Below, one piece after another: positions 1 to 11,366 of a DNA stretch of 64,000 nt (the stretch's first letter is position 1; each line of letters starts with the position of its first letter). Position numbers and translations under genes: made by a program. This DNA is from Polytrichum commune (Eukaryota > Streptophyta > Polytrichopsida > Polytrichales > Polytrichaceae): NCBI GenBank assembly GCA_950295325.1, contig OX485806.1, positions 55,857,169 through 55,921,168 of the forward strand, given 5' to 3'. Below the pieces are notes generated by a model, which did not search any database, had not been told where the DNA came from, and saw only the letters and a program-made list of their open reading frames with translations.

Positions 1-600
1 AGACAACTCTCAGTTGAGGATGAATGGAAAGGAGTAAGACAACTCCAGATTGACAACATGTGCACTGGAGTTAGACAGCTCCGCATTTAGTGCATTGGAA
101 CTAGACCATTCCAATTGAGAACATGTGCACGTGAGTTAGACAACTCTCGATGAGGTGCACAGGAGTTAGACCACTCCATATTGGAAAGATGAATGTTATT
201 CATTGGAGCTAGACAACTCTCAATGAATAGATAAAGCTAGTTGGAATTAGACAGTTCCAACTAGAAAATTGAATGAATGAATTAGTTGGAATTAGACAGT
301 TCCAACTAGAAAGAAGAATGGATGAATCCAATTGGAATTAGACACTTCCAATTGGAAGAATGGAATTGAGATAAGAGATGAAAGAAGGTTCTAGAAGAAC
401 CAAAGATAGAAGATTCATAGTAGAACTATGAGATAGAGCTATGAATAGAATACTTTTACTATATGTAAATATAGATAGTAAAAGTAGTACTTCAGCATAA
501 GAGGAAGCTCGGGGGAGGAGAGAGGATCTTTTATGTCTCTCTCCTATGGTCGGGTGGTAGAGCTTCTATGACCAAACCATATTTGGTTGTGGTTTGTACT
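1..600. repeat. Chain of short hairpins with recurrent TTAGACA loop
   Basis: The first 360 bases hold about nine imperfect units built around a constant loop close to TTAGACA, flanked by complementary arms. Arms differ between units yet still pair: GGAG/CTCC at 67-82, CTAGTTGGAA/TTCCAACTAG at 237-264 and CCAATTGGAA/TTCCAATTGG at 328-355. Different hairpins follow: GGTTCT/AGAACC at 387-401, TCATAG/CTATGA at 415-431, and a perfect 12-bp stem TACTTTTACTAT/ATAGTAAAAGTA at 451-486. A CT/GA-rich stem lies around 505-550. No open reading frame was recognised. It could be a minisatellite of hairpin units, or a structured leader or LTR part of an element lying mostly left of the window. Confidence 0.7.
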
Positions 601-1319
601 TAGAGAAAGGAATAAAAATTTGTATTTGTTTTAATTCTTTACTTTGAGATTTTGTTGTCAAGAAACCAGTTGAGAGGTTCGTAACAACTATATAGAAATA
701 ATAACATATTAAAATTTTATAATTAATCATAGCTACACTAAGATAAAATGTACATTTTCATTAAAAAATCACTATAAACAACTATGATTGTTCTTAAAAT
801 AGATTGTATTTATGTATAACTAAGACCTACATACATCTAATATGGTTGTGCTAAAATAAACTGAAGTTCATATGATTGTGATTCTGCATTAATGTTGTTG
901 TGTTGGAAAGCTATTATGAGAAGAAAAAAAATCTTTTAAAGAGGGATTAAGACATTGAAATAAAATGATATGTTTCAAGATAATTGATAAGGAAGTGGAA
1001 GACTGATAAAGACATTGTTGCAAATGTGGAGAGAAAAATTTCCTTTCATGGTTAGAGAATGTTCAACAACAACTTAGTATTTATGAAATTAATTGTGACC
1101 TATGTTATATCAGAGAAAAAACTCCAATAATGAAAAACTACACATAGAAGAAAGGAAAAGAAATACTACTTGAAAAGATTACACCAAGAAAATTATCATC
1201 ACAACGAAGGGACTTTTAATTTAAACTTGATCATCATGATGAATACAAGTAAGACGAGCTTCTAAAAGAAAAACTAAGACATCTATCAATGTAGCAAAAA
1301 AACCATCTTTGAAGCTAAG
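601..1319. other. AT-rich interval without recognised gene
   Basis: No coding similarity was recognised. The right part (from about 1200) may belong to the family-D LTR that ends at 1438, but similarity to the other family-D copy becomes faint here. Confidence 0.4.
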
Positions 1320-1438
1320 AGAAAACAACAGCAATCGACAAGGAGATTACGTTATCTAATTGTCTTAATCAGGAGGATGTTTTAAATCACTACAACGTGG
1401 TCAACCCTAAAAACAAATGAAGGTAGTTGAATTCTACA
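1320..1438 (+). repeat. 3' end of family-D 5' LTR
   Basis: This stretch matches, allowing mainly transition differences, the reverse complement of 31764-31890. Both copies end in GGTAGTTGA(A/G)(T/C)TCTACA and are followed directly by the same primer-site-like sequence. That shared end defines the LTR boundary at 1438. The left boundary of the LTR could not be located. Confidence 0.65.
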
Positions 1439-1441
1439 TTT

Positions 1442-1459
1442 TGGTGACCATGTTGGGAA
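1442..1459 (+). promoter_or_regulatory. Primer binding site, family-D element
   Basis: The sequence TGGTGACCATGTTGGGAA follows the LTR end CTACA by three bases. The minus-strand copy has TGGCGACCATGCTGGGGA at the same place. It resembles the TGGCGCCGTTGCCGGGGA-type primer site of plant Athila/Tat-like elements, read there as tRNA-Asp. The tRNA used here is inferred only. Confidence 0.5.
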
Positions 1460-1469
1460 CTTCGACTTG

Positions 1470-1985
1470 ATTAAGGAAAAAAAATTAAGATGATTTAGAA
1501 GATCAAGAAACGATTTGACTATGAGTGAGTAAGCTAGGCGAGTTGTTGAAGAAGCCTACAGACAACTTCAATGAGGGATCAAAAAAAATAAAATTATATT
1601 GAATATGTTTTGGCCTTAAAAGATTTGGCACACATGGCATCACTAACAACAATACCCAAACATGGGCAAATGCAAGAAAATTTCAAACTCTAATGAAAAT
1701 ATGAATAAACCTTAGAATGAACAAACTTGGAAGTAATTTGAAGAAAATAATATTAGTTTTACTTATAGATCGGAGTTCAAACAAATAATAAAAGAGTTGC
1801 TAGAAGAGTTGCAAGTGTTTTTGATTTTAGATGTGTCAAACAAAGTAAAAAATAATTTGTGGGAGTGCATGCTTGGAACAACATCGCAAACCGGCTACCA
1901 TTACAACCAAAAAAAAGGTTTTTTACAATCTATTCTACAAAATTCATGATAACATTGTATGAATGAAAATGAAAAAATTGGTTCA
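1470..1985 (+). pseudogene. Family-D gag-like protein remnant
   Basis: Conceptual translation in shifting frames gives pieces such as YRSEFKQIIKELLEELQ and GTTSQTGYHYNQKK. These match the better preserved minus-strand copy at 30639-31735 (YRSEFEWRLKELPEGLQ, GTTKQTGYHYNQ). Multiple stops and frameshifts make it non-functional. It lies straight after the LTR end and primer site, the usual place of a retroelement gag. The protein family is not one I can name. The element is cut off by the chromodomain gypsy element that begins near 2184. Confidence 0.5.
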
Positions 1986-2183
1986 GATGTACACTGATAT
2001 TGGAAGAGAAATTACGAATGACAACTAAGGAAACCATAGACATGAAATTCATTATAGGATCAAAGAATGTATATGTCATCATTTTATATGTGACAAGGTT
2101 GAGCCTGATATTTTTGATAAAATTGGATTGGATTGAGGACTTCATGCACATATATTAGGCAAGTATTTGGATTGGCCCCAAGC

Positions 2184-2480
2184 TATAACACTTTAGTATT
2201 GTGACCAAAGTTATTAATGGAGCCATAGTATCACTAGTAATGTGAGCAATGCAATTGAAGAGCCTTAGCCGTAAGGATTGGTGGCGATCCAACTAGTGAG
2301 AATGAACTAGTGGCTACTCCTTTTAACTTAGAAAAATGGCATGGGGGTGAGCACTTTGTATGGAAAAGAGCCATCTTCTTCATGGCTCTATAGTGGAATG
2401 GTCCATGCCATTAGATGTTTTTCCCCTCATGATGTATCTAGAGATAGTTTTTACTAGTTCAAACTAAGATAGTTTGTTAT
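2184..2480 (+). repeat. 5' LTR of degenerate chromodomain gypsy element
   Basis: About 300 bp aligns with 11367-11610. Shared blocks include the ACTAGTAxTG segment, a block reading AAAAATGGCATGGGGGTGAG, and CATCTTCTTCATGGCT. A primer-site-like TGGTACTAGAG follows at 2483. The original TG start appears mutated to TA. The two LTRs differ at many positions, so the insertion is old. Confidence 0.65.
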
Positions 2481-2482
2481 AT

Positions 2483-2493
2483 TGGTACTAGAG
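2483..2493 (+). promoter_or_regulatory. Degenerate tRNA-Met primer binding site
   Basis: TGGTACTAGAG is a mutated form of the plant initiator tRNA-Met complement TGGTATCAGAG. It lies directly after the 5' LTR, as expected for gypsy and copia elements. Confidence 0.5.
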
Positions 2494-2519
2494 TTTTCAC
2501 AAATCTCGGTGTAGGTGAG

Positions 2520-3720
2520 ATTCCATTAAAAATCATTTACCATTTTGAACTTTGTAGTGATTGAATTCTCAATCAAAATTTTCTCCATAAAATTACAAAA
2601 TTTAGTGCAAATGCCTAGTGTAAAAATACGTTGATGAACTATAATACTGGATTGCAAATTATGTAGATGAAAGATTGGGTCCTATTTTATGAGAGGTAAA
2701 TCGATAATTTACTCGATATTTAAACTATTGAGCAAATTCTATTTAAAGAAAAATGCTTGCCTTGAAATTACAAAGGGCCTTTACCCAATGCATTATGTTG
2801 ATGCAACCCAAATGTTTAAAGGCTAAGGCATGATCCAAAATTTTATAGTACTCAGACTTGTATGGAGCATTATTTGACCGTGGGTCAAATTGTTGAAGAG
2901 GAAAATATCCAAGTTGTTTGGATTTACCTTGAGCTGTACATGGCCCAACATTGGCAAACTTTTGCCAAAAAACTTGAGGTTGCTAGGCAAGATAACCGCA
3001 TGTGAAAGAATTTCCGCCAAACATTGTTTTGGGCTTATACAAATGTCATTCCCGAATAAGTTGCTCAAAATAAGTTATAGACTCTGACACAAAAGGGGTT
3101 AATGGAAGTTTATGCAACCAAATTCCATAAATTTTAAACTTAGAGTTGAGCGTGAGCAAAAATATTTGATTACTTTGTCCATGAATTGAAATTGGAAATA
3201 TGCAAACGAGTTGTTGTTGATCCCTTCAATGAAAGCATCCATTGTGAGGACTTTAAGTGATTGTTTACCTACAAGGTAGCAATGGATGCCACCATTGAGC
3301 AATCATGCTCCAAAGAGATGCAAAAGTCACCCAAATTTAGTGGTCCTATCCACAAGGACAAGGCACATGGCAAGGCCATGAGTTTGTCTAGTGGGATCAA
3401 GCCAAAATTCTAAAAGGAAAATGCACTTTGGCGTGAAGAAAATGTTTCATTTGCGAACAGAAAAGGCTTCAAGCCAAAGACTGCACATGGGAATATAAAC
3501 ATGGTGGAACACGTTTTGAGAAATCCAAGTTCAAAACCAAGAAAGGGTTTTATTCGCCAATAGTCAATTAACGGGCTCCCTATTGGTGAAGAGGAACAAT
3601 GTACTAGTTTTGTTGGTAGCTCTTTGATTTCTTTGATAAGGGTGTAGTTCAATTTTTGGCTATAAACCAAACCTAGGGAAACACTCAGGGAAGACTTAAA
3701 AGGTGACTTGTATATCATCT
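2520..3720 (+). pseudogene. gag remnant with damaged zinc knuckle, chromodomain gypsy element
   Basis: This is a broken gag region between the primer site and the pol pieces. At 3443-3484 the translation reads KCFICEQKRLQAKDCT. That is a retroviral-type CX2CX4HX4C zinc knuckle with the histidine replaced by leucine (CTT). Family knowledge: the knuckle binds RNA during packaging. Many stops and frame changes occur upstream and downstream, so no protein can be made. After about 3720 the element is interrupted, and its pol part resumes near 7580. Confidence 0.55.
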
Positions 3721-3779
3721 AGGTGTCTCAGATAAGTTTTATTAAGGAAATACAAGGTTATTTCACTCTACTTTGGATT

Positions 3780-5497
3780 CATATTGACAATTGGATTAAG
3801 AATGAGGGTTAAAAGTTTAGAAAACACTGTGTATTAGTACATGTAATTGTGATAGTCTCTCACCTCACTTTAATTACATGGACAATGCTATGGCAATGAG
3901 TTCATCTTGATTGGACCAAGTGCGGTGCACATGCATAGGCACAACTATAATCAATGATCTTGCATGTGTAACCCATTTTTGTTTCGTTACCAAAGCCAAG
4001 GGCACTTTGGTGTTGTCAATGATCATGTATTAATTAATCTTCTTTAAGGTAACTTGAAATGTCCGTGCAGTCATTCTTGTAGGATTTTTAGTTTTCTTTA
4101 ACTAAATATGATTTTAGTTGCAATGTTCAACAATAGTCTCTTACCTGGTCTTGGCCAAGGTAATCATAATTCTCTCAATCACAACCATAGACCATGCCAC
4201 ATATACATTCAATCTAGTCTTGCATGGTTCATTGTTTAATTATTTCTAAATTGCTTGCATTCATATTAACATCTTGCGACTTATTTTTTATCAATTTATT
4301 TGGAATTATTTTTTCAAGACCATCATCTAGGATTTGTACTAATAAATTATTTGATTATTGTTGAATGATGATTTCTCAATTTCAAATTTTTTTTTTTAGT
4401 TCGTTAACATAAAATCACTATTTACCAATATATGGTTAGTCAAATCCTTTCAGTTTCCTCCAACTCGTTTCCCATCCTTTCCAAACAATTGTCTTGCTCA
4501 ATTACCCTTTCGCATTCCCTGAAAGATTAGTACGATTGAAATGCAACTATTCATCGACAAAAAGACAATAATCTTCAACATCAATATATTAGCATGCAAT
4601 TTCATCATGATCTTTGAGGAATCTTCCTTACGATACGTACATCTTACCCCATAATTCAATTCTCACAATAGAGATTACACAATACATTGTAGAATCCAGT
4701 GATATCACCTTGGAACAAATTTAGTTACAAGAAGAATTTGACAATTGCATGTCCGGTTAATAGTTCAATCACTTGCGACCTTATACAAACTATATTTAGG
4801 AAATTGAATTTAAAATGACTTGTACTACAGGTAATGGATAGTATCTGATTTTACAATTAAGAAGTTTTAGCATTTGTTTTCAGTTCAAACCCATGCCAAG
4901 CTAAAACATCCAATGATTTCAGAGTGGCAATAATAATTTTATGACGTGACTCAATCAGACAGTAATTGGACGTACTCTCAACTCCAAGTTTCAACCATTC
5001 AAGAATTATCTATGAAGTCAATAGATTTAACCACGCTCAAATAATCATATCTAATCACCCTTAATGGTACATGGCCTACTTTGGTTTTGCAGTGCAGAAA
5101 CATTCAATTCAACTACGAGACTATGGCCTCACACGCTGGGTCCAATATTTGATAGACTATTATCACTCAAATTCCCTGAATCAGAATTTAATATTAGATT
5201 GTATAAGACTTGGTAATCCCTTTCCTCCAAATTGTAGTTTCAACCACTGATATCCCTTACCAGACTATTGCCTTGACTCACTACAGTTATGCAATCAGAC
5301 TACTTAGGTTGGGATATCAACACATTGACAGCAAAGGTACAATAAGGGAATCACTTCCTGTAAATCAAACAATAACACTGCAATTACAAATGCAACCAAT
5401 TAAATTTTCAGTTGCTATGGATATCCAGTCCAATCCCCTTGGATTCTAATTTCAACTGCAGATTATTACAGACAATCGATAAGCAATACACAAATTT
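3780..5497. other. Foreign DNA inside the gypsy element, partly a dispersed repeat
   Basis: This AT-rich DNA separates gag from protease and carries no recognisable coding domain. Bases about 3890-4090 are similar to the reverse complement of about 40680-40880; both contain AAGTGCGGTGCA and AAAGCCAAGGGCACTTTGG. This marks a repeat family present at least twice in the window. Its boundaries could not be set. Confidence 0.45.
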
Positions 5498-6437
5498 TGT
5501 CGCGACCCTTGCTAGTTTTTGTTAACTTAGTTGGACCGCCTCCCAACTCTAGCAAGTGTCACGAGCGCTAACCTGCACATCCCACGCACATGCATGGTTA
5601 GCTTCCAATACCGCGGACCTTCAAGCTCATAGCTTGGTCACCAAACCCTCCTACACATGCATTCGGGACTCTCCCTTTAGCAGGTAACCAATGGCTAAGG
5701 TGGACTTCCATCCATGAAAGTCCACTTTTGAGTTGATCATTGTGTTGCCAAAACAACACTACAACTACCCGGAACAAATTGCCAAGTATGCTCTTGAGGG
5801 GTCGGTCGGCTAAGCCGCCTCACCCATATAAGCCTCTAGGACTTTGGGCAAGGCCGCTACCCCACAGTTAAGTATCATTTTGTCTATCTACAAGGGTTGG
5901 GGCCAAGTAGACATTTTCCCTTAGACGTTGGGGCTAAAACCCCCCAGCAGCTTCAGACCACCATAACTTTTACATATGATGTATGATGCTATCAAGAAAC
6001 CACTCTATTGTTAATTACTCTTTGCGTAGATGCCGATGGACCCATTCATGCAAGTATTGAGGAAGTTATGATTATTCAAACCTAGGCAACCCGGGCGCCA
6101 CTCCCAGGTCACTAGTGTTCCAGGGTGTTGTCAGGGACAATGCCCCACTCAAATTGCCATATCTCCTAGCTCTTCCGATTGAGGTGTTCTTGAGCATTTT
6201 AAAATCCCTACGCCATAAGCTACGCATAACTTATGGCCTTACCCTCGTGACTCCTAATCTTTGTGGATGGGAGGCATTCCCAACGGATAGGGCCCTCACC
6301 CACACTAGTGCCACTAGTGCCACACACACTAATTACTTGGGCCTTCTCACCAATGGCGCCACAAGTCCCGGGTGTCATTCCGGGTCCCCCTTGTGCCCAT
6401 GGTGTTGCGGGCACTCCTCATGGAGAGGTGTGCGACA
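5498..6437 (-). mobile_element. Family-A solo LTR
   Basis: This is a 940-bp LTR starting TGTCGCGACC and ending GTGTGCGACA on the plus strand. The element sense is minus, because at 42220 the primer site follows the opposite end. Five-base flanks AATTT (5493-5497) and AATTC (6438-6442) look like a target duplication with one later change. No internal family-A sequence is attached, so it is a solo LTR left by recombination. It sits inside the DNA that splits the chromodomain gypsy element. Confidence 0.75.
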
Positions 6438-7560
6438 AATTCACTCGATTGCTGCAACTTACAAAATGATAATAGATACTAAAAATTTGTAAAATCCAAC
6501 AGTCTCGGCGCGAGTCAAAAATAAGAAATTAGCCACCTCCGCCTCTAAAGGCCTTGCCTTATATAGCATGCCCTACAAATTGCAAATCTCAAACAAAAAT
6601 TATTTACTATCAAGCTATGGCCCTAGATAGCCCTATTTTTTGGTTTCACTAGACTATAGCATGTTCACACTAACTCTAATCCAATATTTTGGTTCCTCTA
6701 AATCACATTTATACTAAATTTCAGAGTTAACCAAAAAATACAAAAATAAATTACTACAAAGGGCCAAAATAAAGGATTTTTTTAATTTTTTGATTTGTAT
6801 ATATCTGGATAAGTAAAGGACATATTTTTGTTCCATGTAAATGCCCGCTTGATATCTTAATGGATTTTCACTCAAAAATCTATGGTAAATATATATATTT
6901 GTGGATTCAACTTCTCTCACGATCAAAAGGTTTTTGTTGGCTTATAGAGAAAATAAAAATTTGCATCCTTTTGATTCAAAAAATTGTTTTTAAATTGAAA
7001 AACACAAAGTGATGTTTGTAAAGAGGGTTTTGAAAGGGTTACAATTGAGACTTGAGTTTCAAGTCTTGAAAAACAACAAATTAAATTGAAATTTCAAGAT
7101 TGTATTGCAAATTTATTATGATGAACCTAAGAAAAATAAGTATATATATATATGTGCAAGTATGGTAAAGTGGACCAAAAAAATGCTCTGGTATATTAAA
7201 ACCATAATTTTTTTGGTCAAAGGCCTAAAAATAGTAGCAAAGAGTTATTTAAATTGGATTTTTTTTTATGATGACCTCTATTGTTGTGTTAAAACTCAAA
7301 TGTAGAATATCAAGTTGAGATCTTCAATACTTAGCATCAAAAGTGATGCTAAAAAACAAATGGTTGAGTTTGGTTTTGGATGTAGATTTCATGACCTTAA
7401 CTATTTTGAAGTTAGAATTTTTTAATATTCCTTGAATTCATTATCTACTTGAGGGCATCACCACAAAACTTTGTAAAAAAACCATCAATTTAATGTAATT
7501 TTATCATATTTTAAACAAATTTTAGACGGTCACTTATTCAATATCACCTACTTGCACGCC
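6438..7560. other. AT-rich interval, nothing recognised
   Basis: No domain, tRNA or clear repeat was recognised. It continues the foreign DNA left of the solo LTR and ends where gypsy protease-like sequence resumes. Confidence 0.4.
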
Positions 7561-7579
7561 ATTTGCACCGTCTTCTAAA

Positions 7580-7975
7580 ATAGGTAGACTTTTCTTGGAA
7601 TTCTTTTTGTCATCATAAATTGCTTGGCTTTGTAGATCAAGATGTCTTTTAAATGTCTATGGTTTATTTCTTCACAAAATTCAAAGTTAGTACATAAAAT
7701 TGAATCACTTTCACTTAACACTAGGCAGGGATCAGGAGTTTTCCACTTTACCGTGCTTGCACCCAGACCAAAAGACTTGCAATGCAATTTAATGCTCAAG
7801 TGATATTGGACATTGTGGCCCTTGATTGTTTTGTCAATTCTAGCTACCTTGACAATTTTGGATTGCAATATGTCAAGGATTCTAATGTTTTGCAATTGGT
7901 AGATGGAGAGGAAGGTCAAGTTGAAGGATATGTCAGATTGCATATCAAATTTGAACAATAATATGGTCACCTAAC
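7580..7975 (+). pseudogene. Retropepsin-like protease remnant
   Basis: The plus-strand reading from about 7780 to 7960 is open. It has the layout of a gypsy aspartic protease: NAQVILDIVALDCFVNSS, then a glycine/valine-rich strand region. The normal catalytic triplet D-S/T-G is not present; the corresponding residues read D-I-V. It lies immediately upstream of the reverse transcriptase remnant, in the usual pol order. Confidence 0.45.
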
Positions 7976-8229
7976 ATGCGTGGTTACAAAACTTAGTGAT
8001 GATTGGTTGAATAAATATAAAGTTCATGTGGATTATGAATCCAAAATCTATGTCATTCAAAAAAACAATCAATTTTTTTTGTTGCAAGCCAATTTTTCAA
8101 TGCATTGGGAATCTAAATCCCCAACAAAATGCTTATTGGCAATGCAGTTTAAGAGGTAAATAAGAAAAAAAATTCATAACCATTTTATCCTTGTCAACTA
8201 AGGTTGATGATGAATGAACTTCGTCCCAA

Positions 8230-9150
8230 TTTGTTGACATAGGGTGCTTAGCTCCACTTTTGAAGATGTTCAAAGATGTTTTTGAACCCTTGCCATGTGG
8301 GGCTATCCCTGGAAAGGGAAATGACTTGAACCATTCCTTTGGAAGAATGTAGTACACCATTTTTTAAACCAATTTACCACCTAAGTCCAAAAGAATTGGA
8401 AGAAGCAAAAATGCAAGTACAACAGTTCTTAAAACATAGTTGGATTGAACCTATTGGGTTGCCCTTATGGAAGTTTAATTTTTTTTGTTTAGAGAAAAAT
8501 GGAACTTTGATAATGGTTGTCAATTACCATGTGTTGAATAAGTAGACAATTACAAATATATATATATAGTTTGTCAATAATTGATGGTTTATTTGATCAA
8601 TTGGCATGTGCTCAAATTGTTTTTGTCTTTTAATTTAGCACAAGATTTTATAAAAATCTAATTTTGGATGAGGATGCCTTTAAGACGGCATTTATTAATT
8701 TTTTTGGCCATTACCAATTTTAAGTTTTAAGCTTTGGATTGACTAATGTACCAATTAACATCATGTCAAAGTGTGATGAAAGTTGAATTTTCCACAAGTA
8801 CTTTGGCAAGTTTGTCTTGATGTACCTTGATGACATATTGGTTTTCATAAAGAATGAAAATGAATATGTTGTCCACATGAGCAAAGTCCTTAAATTTCTT
8901 CGTTAACATCAATTGTATGCAAAGTTGTCTAGATGTCACCTCCCAAAGGATGAACTCCATAATTTGGGTCATGTCATGGGCAAAGATGGGGTTAAAGTTG
9001 ATCCGGCTAAAATTGAAACCATCATGAAATGGAATACCCCTCGTGATGTTGGGAAATTGCATTCATTTTTGGGGTTGTGTAATTATTTCAGATGTTTTAT
9101 TCAAAGATATTCAACCCTTATAGCCCTTCTTACCAATTTAATTTGACGTG
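8230..9150 (+). pseudogene. Reverse transcriptase remnant, chromodomain gypsy element
   Basis: The pieces are colinear with a Ty3/gypsy reverse transcriptase. There is an entry motif near 8350-8545 (the YHLSPKELEEAKMQVQQF region). The catalytic box YLDDILVF is intact at 8823-8846. The connection region DPAKIETIMKWNTPRDVG, followed by SFLGLCNYF, lies at 8997-9100. The enzyme would copy element RNA into cDNA. Stops and frameshifts, for example around 8550-8760, break it. The intact YLDD box contrasts with the two other reverse transcriptases in the window. Confidence 0.75.
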
Positions 9151-9520
9151 ATTCTAGGTATAATTGGATAGTTGAATGTTAAGAGTCATTTGATAAAGTA
9201 AAATATGCGCTAACACACTTTCCCACTTTTGGTGAATCTTTTAAGGTCATTTGTGATGCCTTCGTTATTGGTATTAGTGCATTTTTTTACAAAAAAGACG
9301 ACCAATAGTTCTTGAAAGTCGAAAGTTATTCTCATGCTCAAAAAAATTATAACACTAGAGAGCAAGAATTTACGGGGGTTGTGCACGCCTTGTACACTCG
9401 GCGTTGTTATTTATAAGGTGGAGATTATATGAAAGTCATAACAAGTATTGTCAAGGCATTAGGCCCTATGGCTAGAGTATTTAAAACAAAACTTTACATA
9501 CATATGGGAATATAGGCCAG
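9151..9520 (+). pseudogene. RNase H remnant
   Basis: Translation contains a short block FKVICDAFVIGISAFFYK, then YNTREQEFTGVVHAL. These match the first strands and the conserved E/E-region of gypsy RNase H. Several stops are present. Position between reverse transcriptase and integrase agrees with gypsy order. Confidence 0.55.
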
Positions 9521-9939
9521 GGCGCATTAATATTGCCAATCCTTCAAGTCGTAACCCTCTAGGAGGCAATACTTATGTTGATGTTTTGAGCCATATCTCT
9601 TTAGGATGTAGAGATATTAGAGTAAGAGTCTTACTGGCTATGAATTGTTCTATGCTAAGCTCTAGAGAGATGGTTGTAGACATCTCAAATAGGCTCCCAG
9701 AGTGTTGACAAATGAAATGTGTAGTGAGCCTGAGTGTGTTAATAAATAGTGGGTTGTTAAGGAGCAATCATTTTTTCAATCCATTGTTCTAGGATACACT
9801 CACGATTCATGATTTATGGATTTGAATAATTTTTCGTAATTGATTTTCAAGGATGGCCTTTGGTGGCACCGCGATGCAATTGTGGTACCAACTGTGGTAG
9901 TTGGTGAATGTAATTTGGGATTTTAAAAATAGTATATAC

Positions 9940-10600
9940 TCCATGAACACCACGATTTGTTGTACAGTGTTCATATGGATATTTTTAATATGCTCAAAAA
10001 GATTCAAACTCATTTAAGGTGGCCAAAAATAAGGGATGATGTTCAAAATTATGTAATATCTTGCAATGTTTGCCAACGTAATAAAACCCATACTATACAA
10101 CAAGGTGGATTGTTACAACCCATAGAAATCCTTGAGAGGAAATAAGAATGTGTAAGCATGGACTTTATTGTTGGACTTGTGTCCACTAAGCATGAGCCTG
10201 ATGCAATTTCTGTCTATGTCCAAAATGGCTCAGTTTATGGTGACTACCACAACTATGACCACCAAGGAGACGACAAGATTATTTAAATGTCATGTCCATA
10301 AGTTACATGATATTCCCTTTAAAAAAATCAATGATAGAGATGCGAGATTGACGGGTAGATTTTGGCAAGAGTTGCACTACTTGTTAAGCACTCAATTGGC
10401 CATGTCTACATTTTCTCATCGTCAAACCGATGATCAGACATAGAGGTTAAATAAAGTCCTTGAGGATATGCTTAGGCATTATGCGAGTCCTTTCCAAGAT
10501 GATTGGGATGAGTAGTTGTCGATGATTGAATTTGCCTACTTGTGGCAAAAATCCATTGTAACTACACCTTTTCTTTTAAGTTATGGTTAGCATCTTTGAA
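9940..10600 (+). pseudogene. Integrase remnant (H2C2 zinc finger and core)
   Basis: The HHCC-type N-terminal finger is visible at about 9957-10145, with CNVCQRNKT as the cysteine pair. Core blocks follow: TTTTMTTKETTRLFKCHVH, then DRDARLTGRFWQELHYL and TDDQTxRLNKVLEDMLRHY at 10230-10480. Family knowledge: the D,D,35-E core inserts element cDNA. At least one stop (TAG at 10441) and frame changes disable it. Confidence 0.75.
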
Positions 10601-10699
10601 CACATGTGAATAGAAGGATCAACGAGTCTCAAGTCCCGATTGCAAAAGATTTTGCTTTGGCCATGATTAATGTTATTAGTGAAACTAAGAAACATTTGT

Positions 10700-11160
10700 T
10701 GGTTTTACAACAAAGACAAGTTTTTTGTTGACACCAAACGACATGATGTATCGTATGAGGTGGAAATTGAGGTGCTTCTTAGTATTTCCAAGATTAAGTT
10801 GAAAGCCCCATGTGCGAGGAAATTACTTCCTTGATGGATTGGCCCATTTGTTATTGTTAAGAAAATATATGTCGTGGCATACCGTTTGAAATTGCTAGAG
10901 ACCATGGGAATTGATAATGTTTTCCACGCCTTTTTGTTGAAGCCTTACAAAACTAATGGCAAGATAAAGCCTCCGCCACCGCTAGTCATAGAAAATCATG
11001 ATATATTATATGGAGTGGAACTTGTTTTACAACATGAGGTTAGAGGGAGTCGTTCACGTCCTGTTAATATCACCTCATCAAATGGCTCGGTTATGGGTTT
11101 AAGCATAAATCTTGGGAGCTTGAATTTAATTTGAATTTTGAAGTACTAAAAACATATTGG
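10700..11160 (+). pseudogene. Integrase C-terminus with chromodomain-like tail
   Basis: After the integrase core the readable frame holds a GPF/Y-like region (RLKLLETMGIDNVFHAFLLK at 10877-10936). A tail reading WLGYGFKHKSWELEFNL lies at about 11083-11134, resembling the C-terminal part of a chromodomain. This places the element among plant chromoviruses. The chromodomain is thought to steer insertion toward heterochromatin. The region is frameshifted. Confidence 0.55.
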
Positions 11161-11351
11161 GATTATGTGGTCTGCGCTACCAAGAGACTATCATGTCACG
11201 GTGTTGGACGTGAAAGTTTATATGATATTTTGCATAAAAACAAGAGGCCAAAAAATCTTAGGTTGTAAATTTCTTTACATTAGATCTTTGAACAAGTTGT
11301 ACTTAGGTTATTGATGGATTTTACCTGTGTGTTGAGCAAAGACGCTCAAAT

Positions 11352-11366
11352 CTAGAGGGGGAGGAA
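11352..11366 (+). promoter_or_regulatory. Polypurine tract, chromodomain gypsy element
   Basis: A purine run AGAGGGGGAGGAA lies directly before the TG start of the 3' LTR. It is the usual plus-strand primer of LTR retrotransposons and confirms the plus orientation. Confidence 0.65.

Noticed and set aside
6115-6492. A 125-codon plus-strand open frame
   Set aside because: It is entirely family-A LTR sequence. The same frame recurs in broken form in other LTR copies (for example 50431-50769), so it is repeat-derived.
7575-7970. A 131-codon minus-strand open frame
   Set aside because: The plus strand of the same interval reads as the gypsy protease region in the right pol position, so the minus frame is a shadow.
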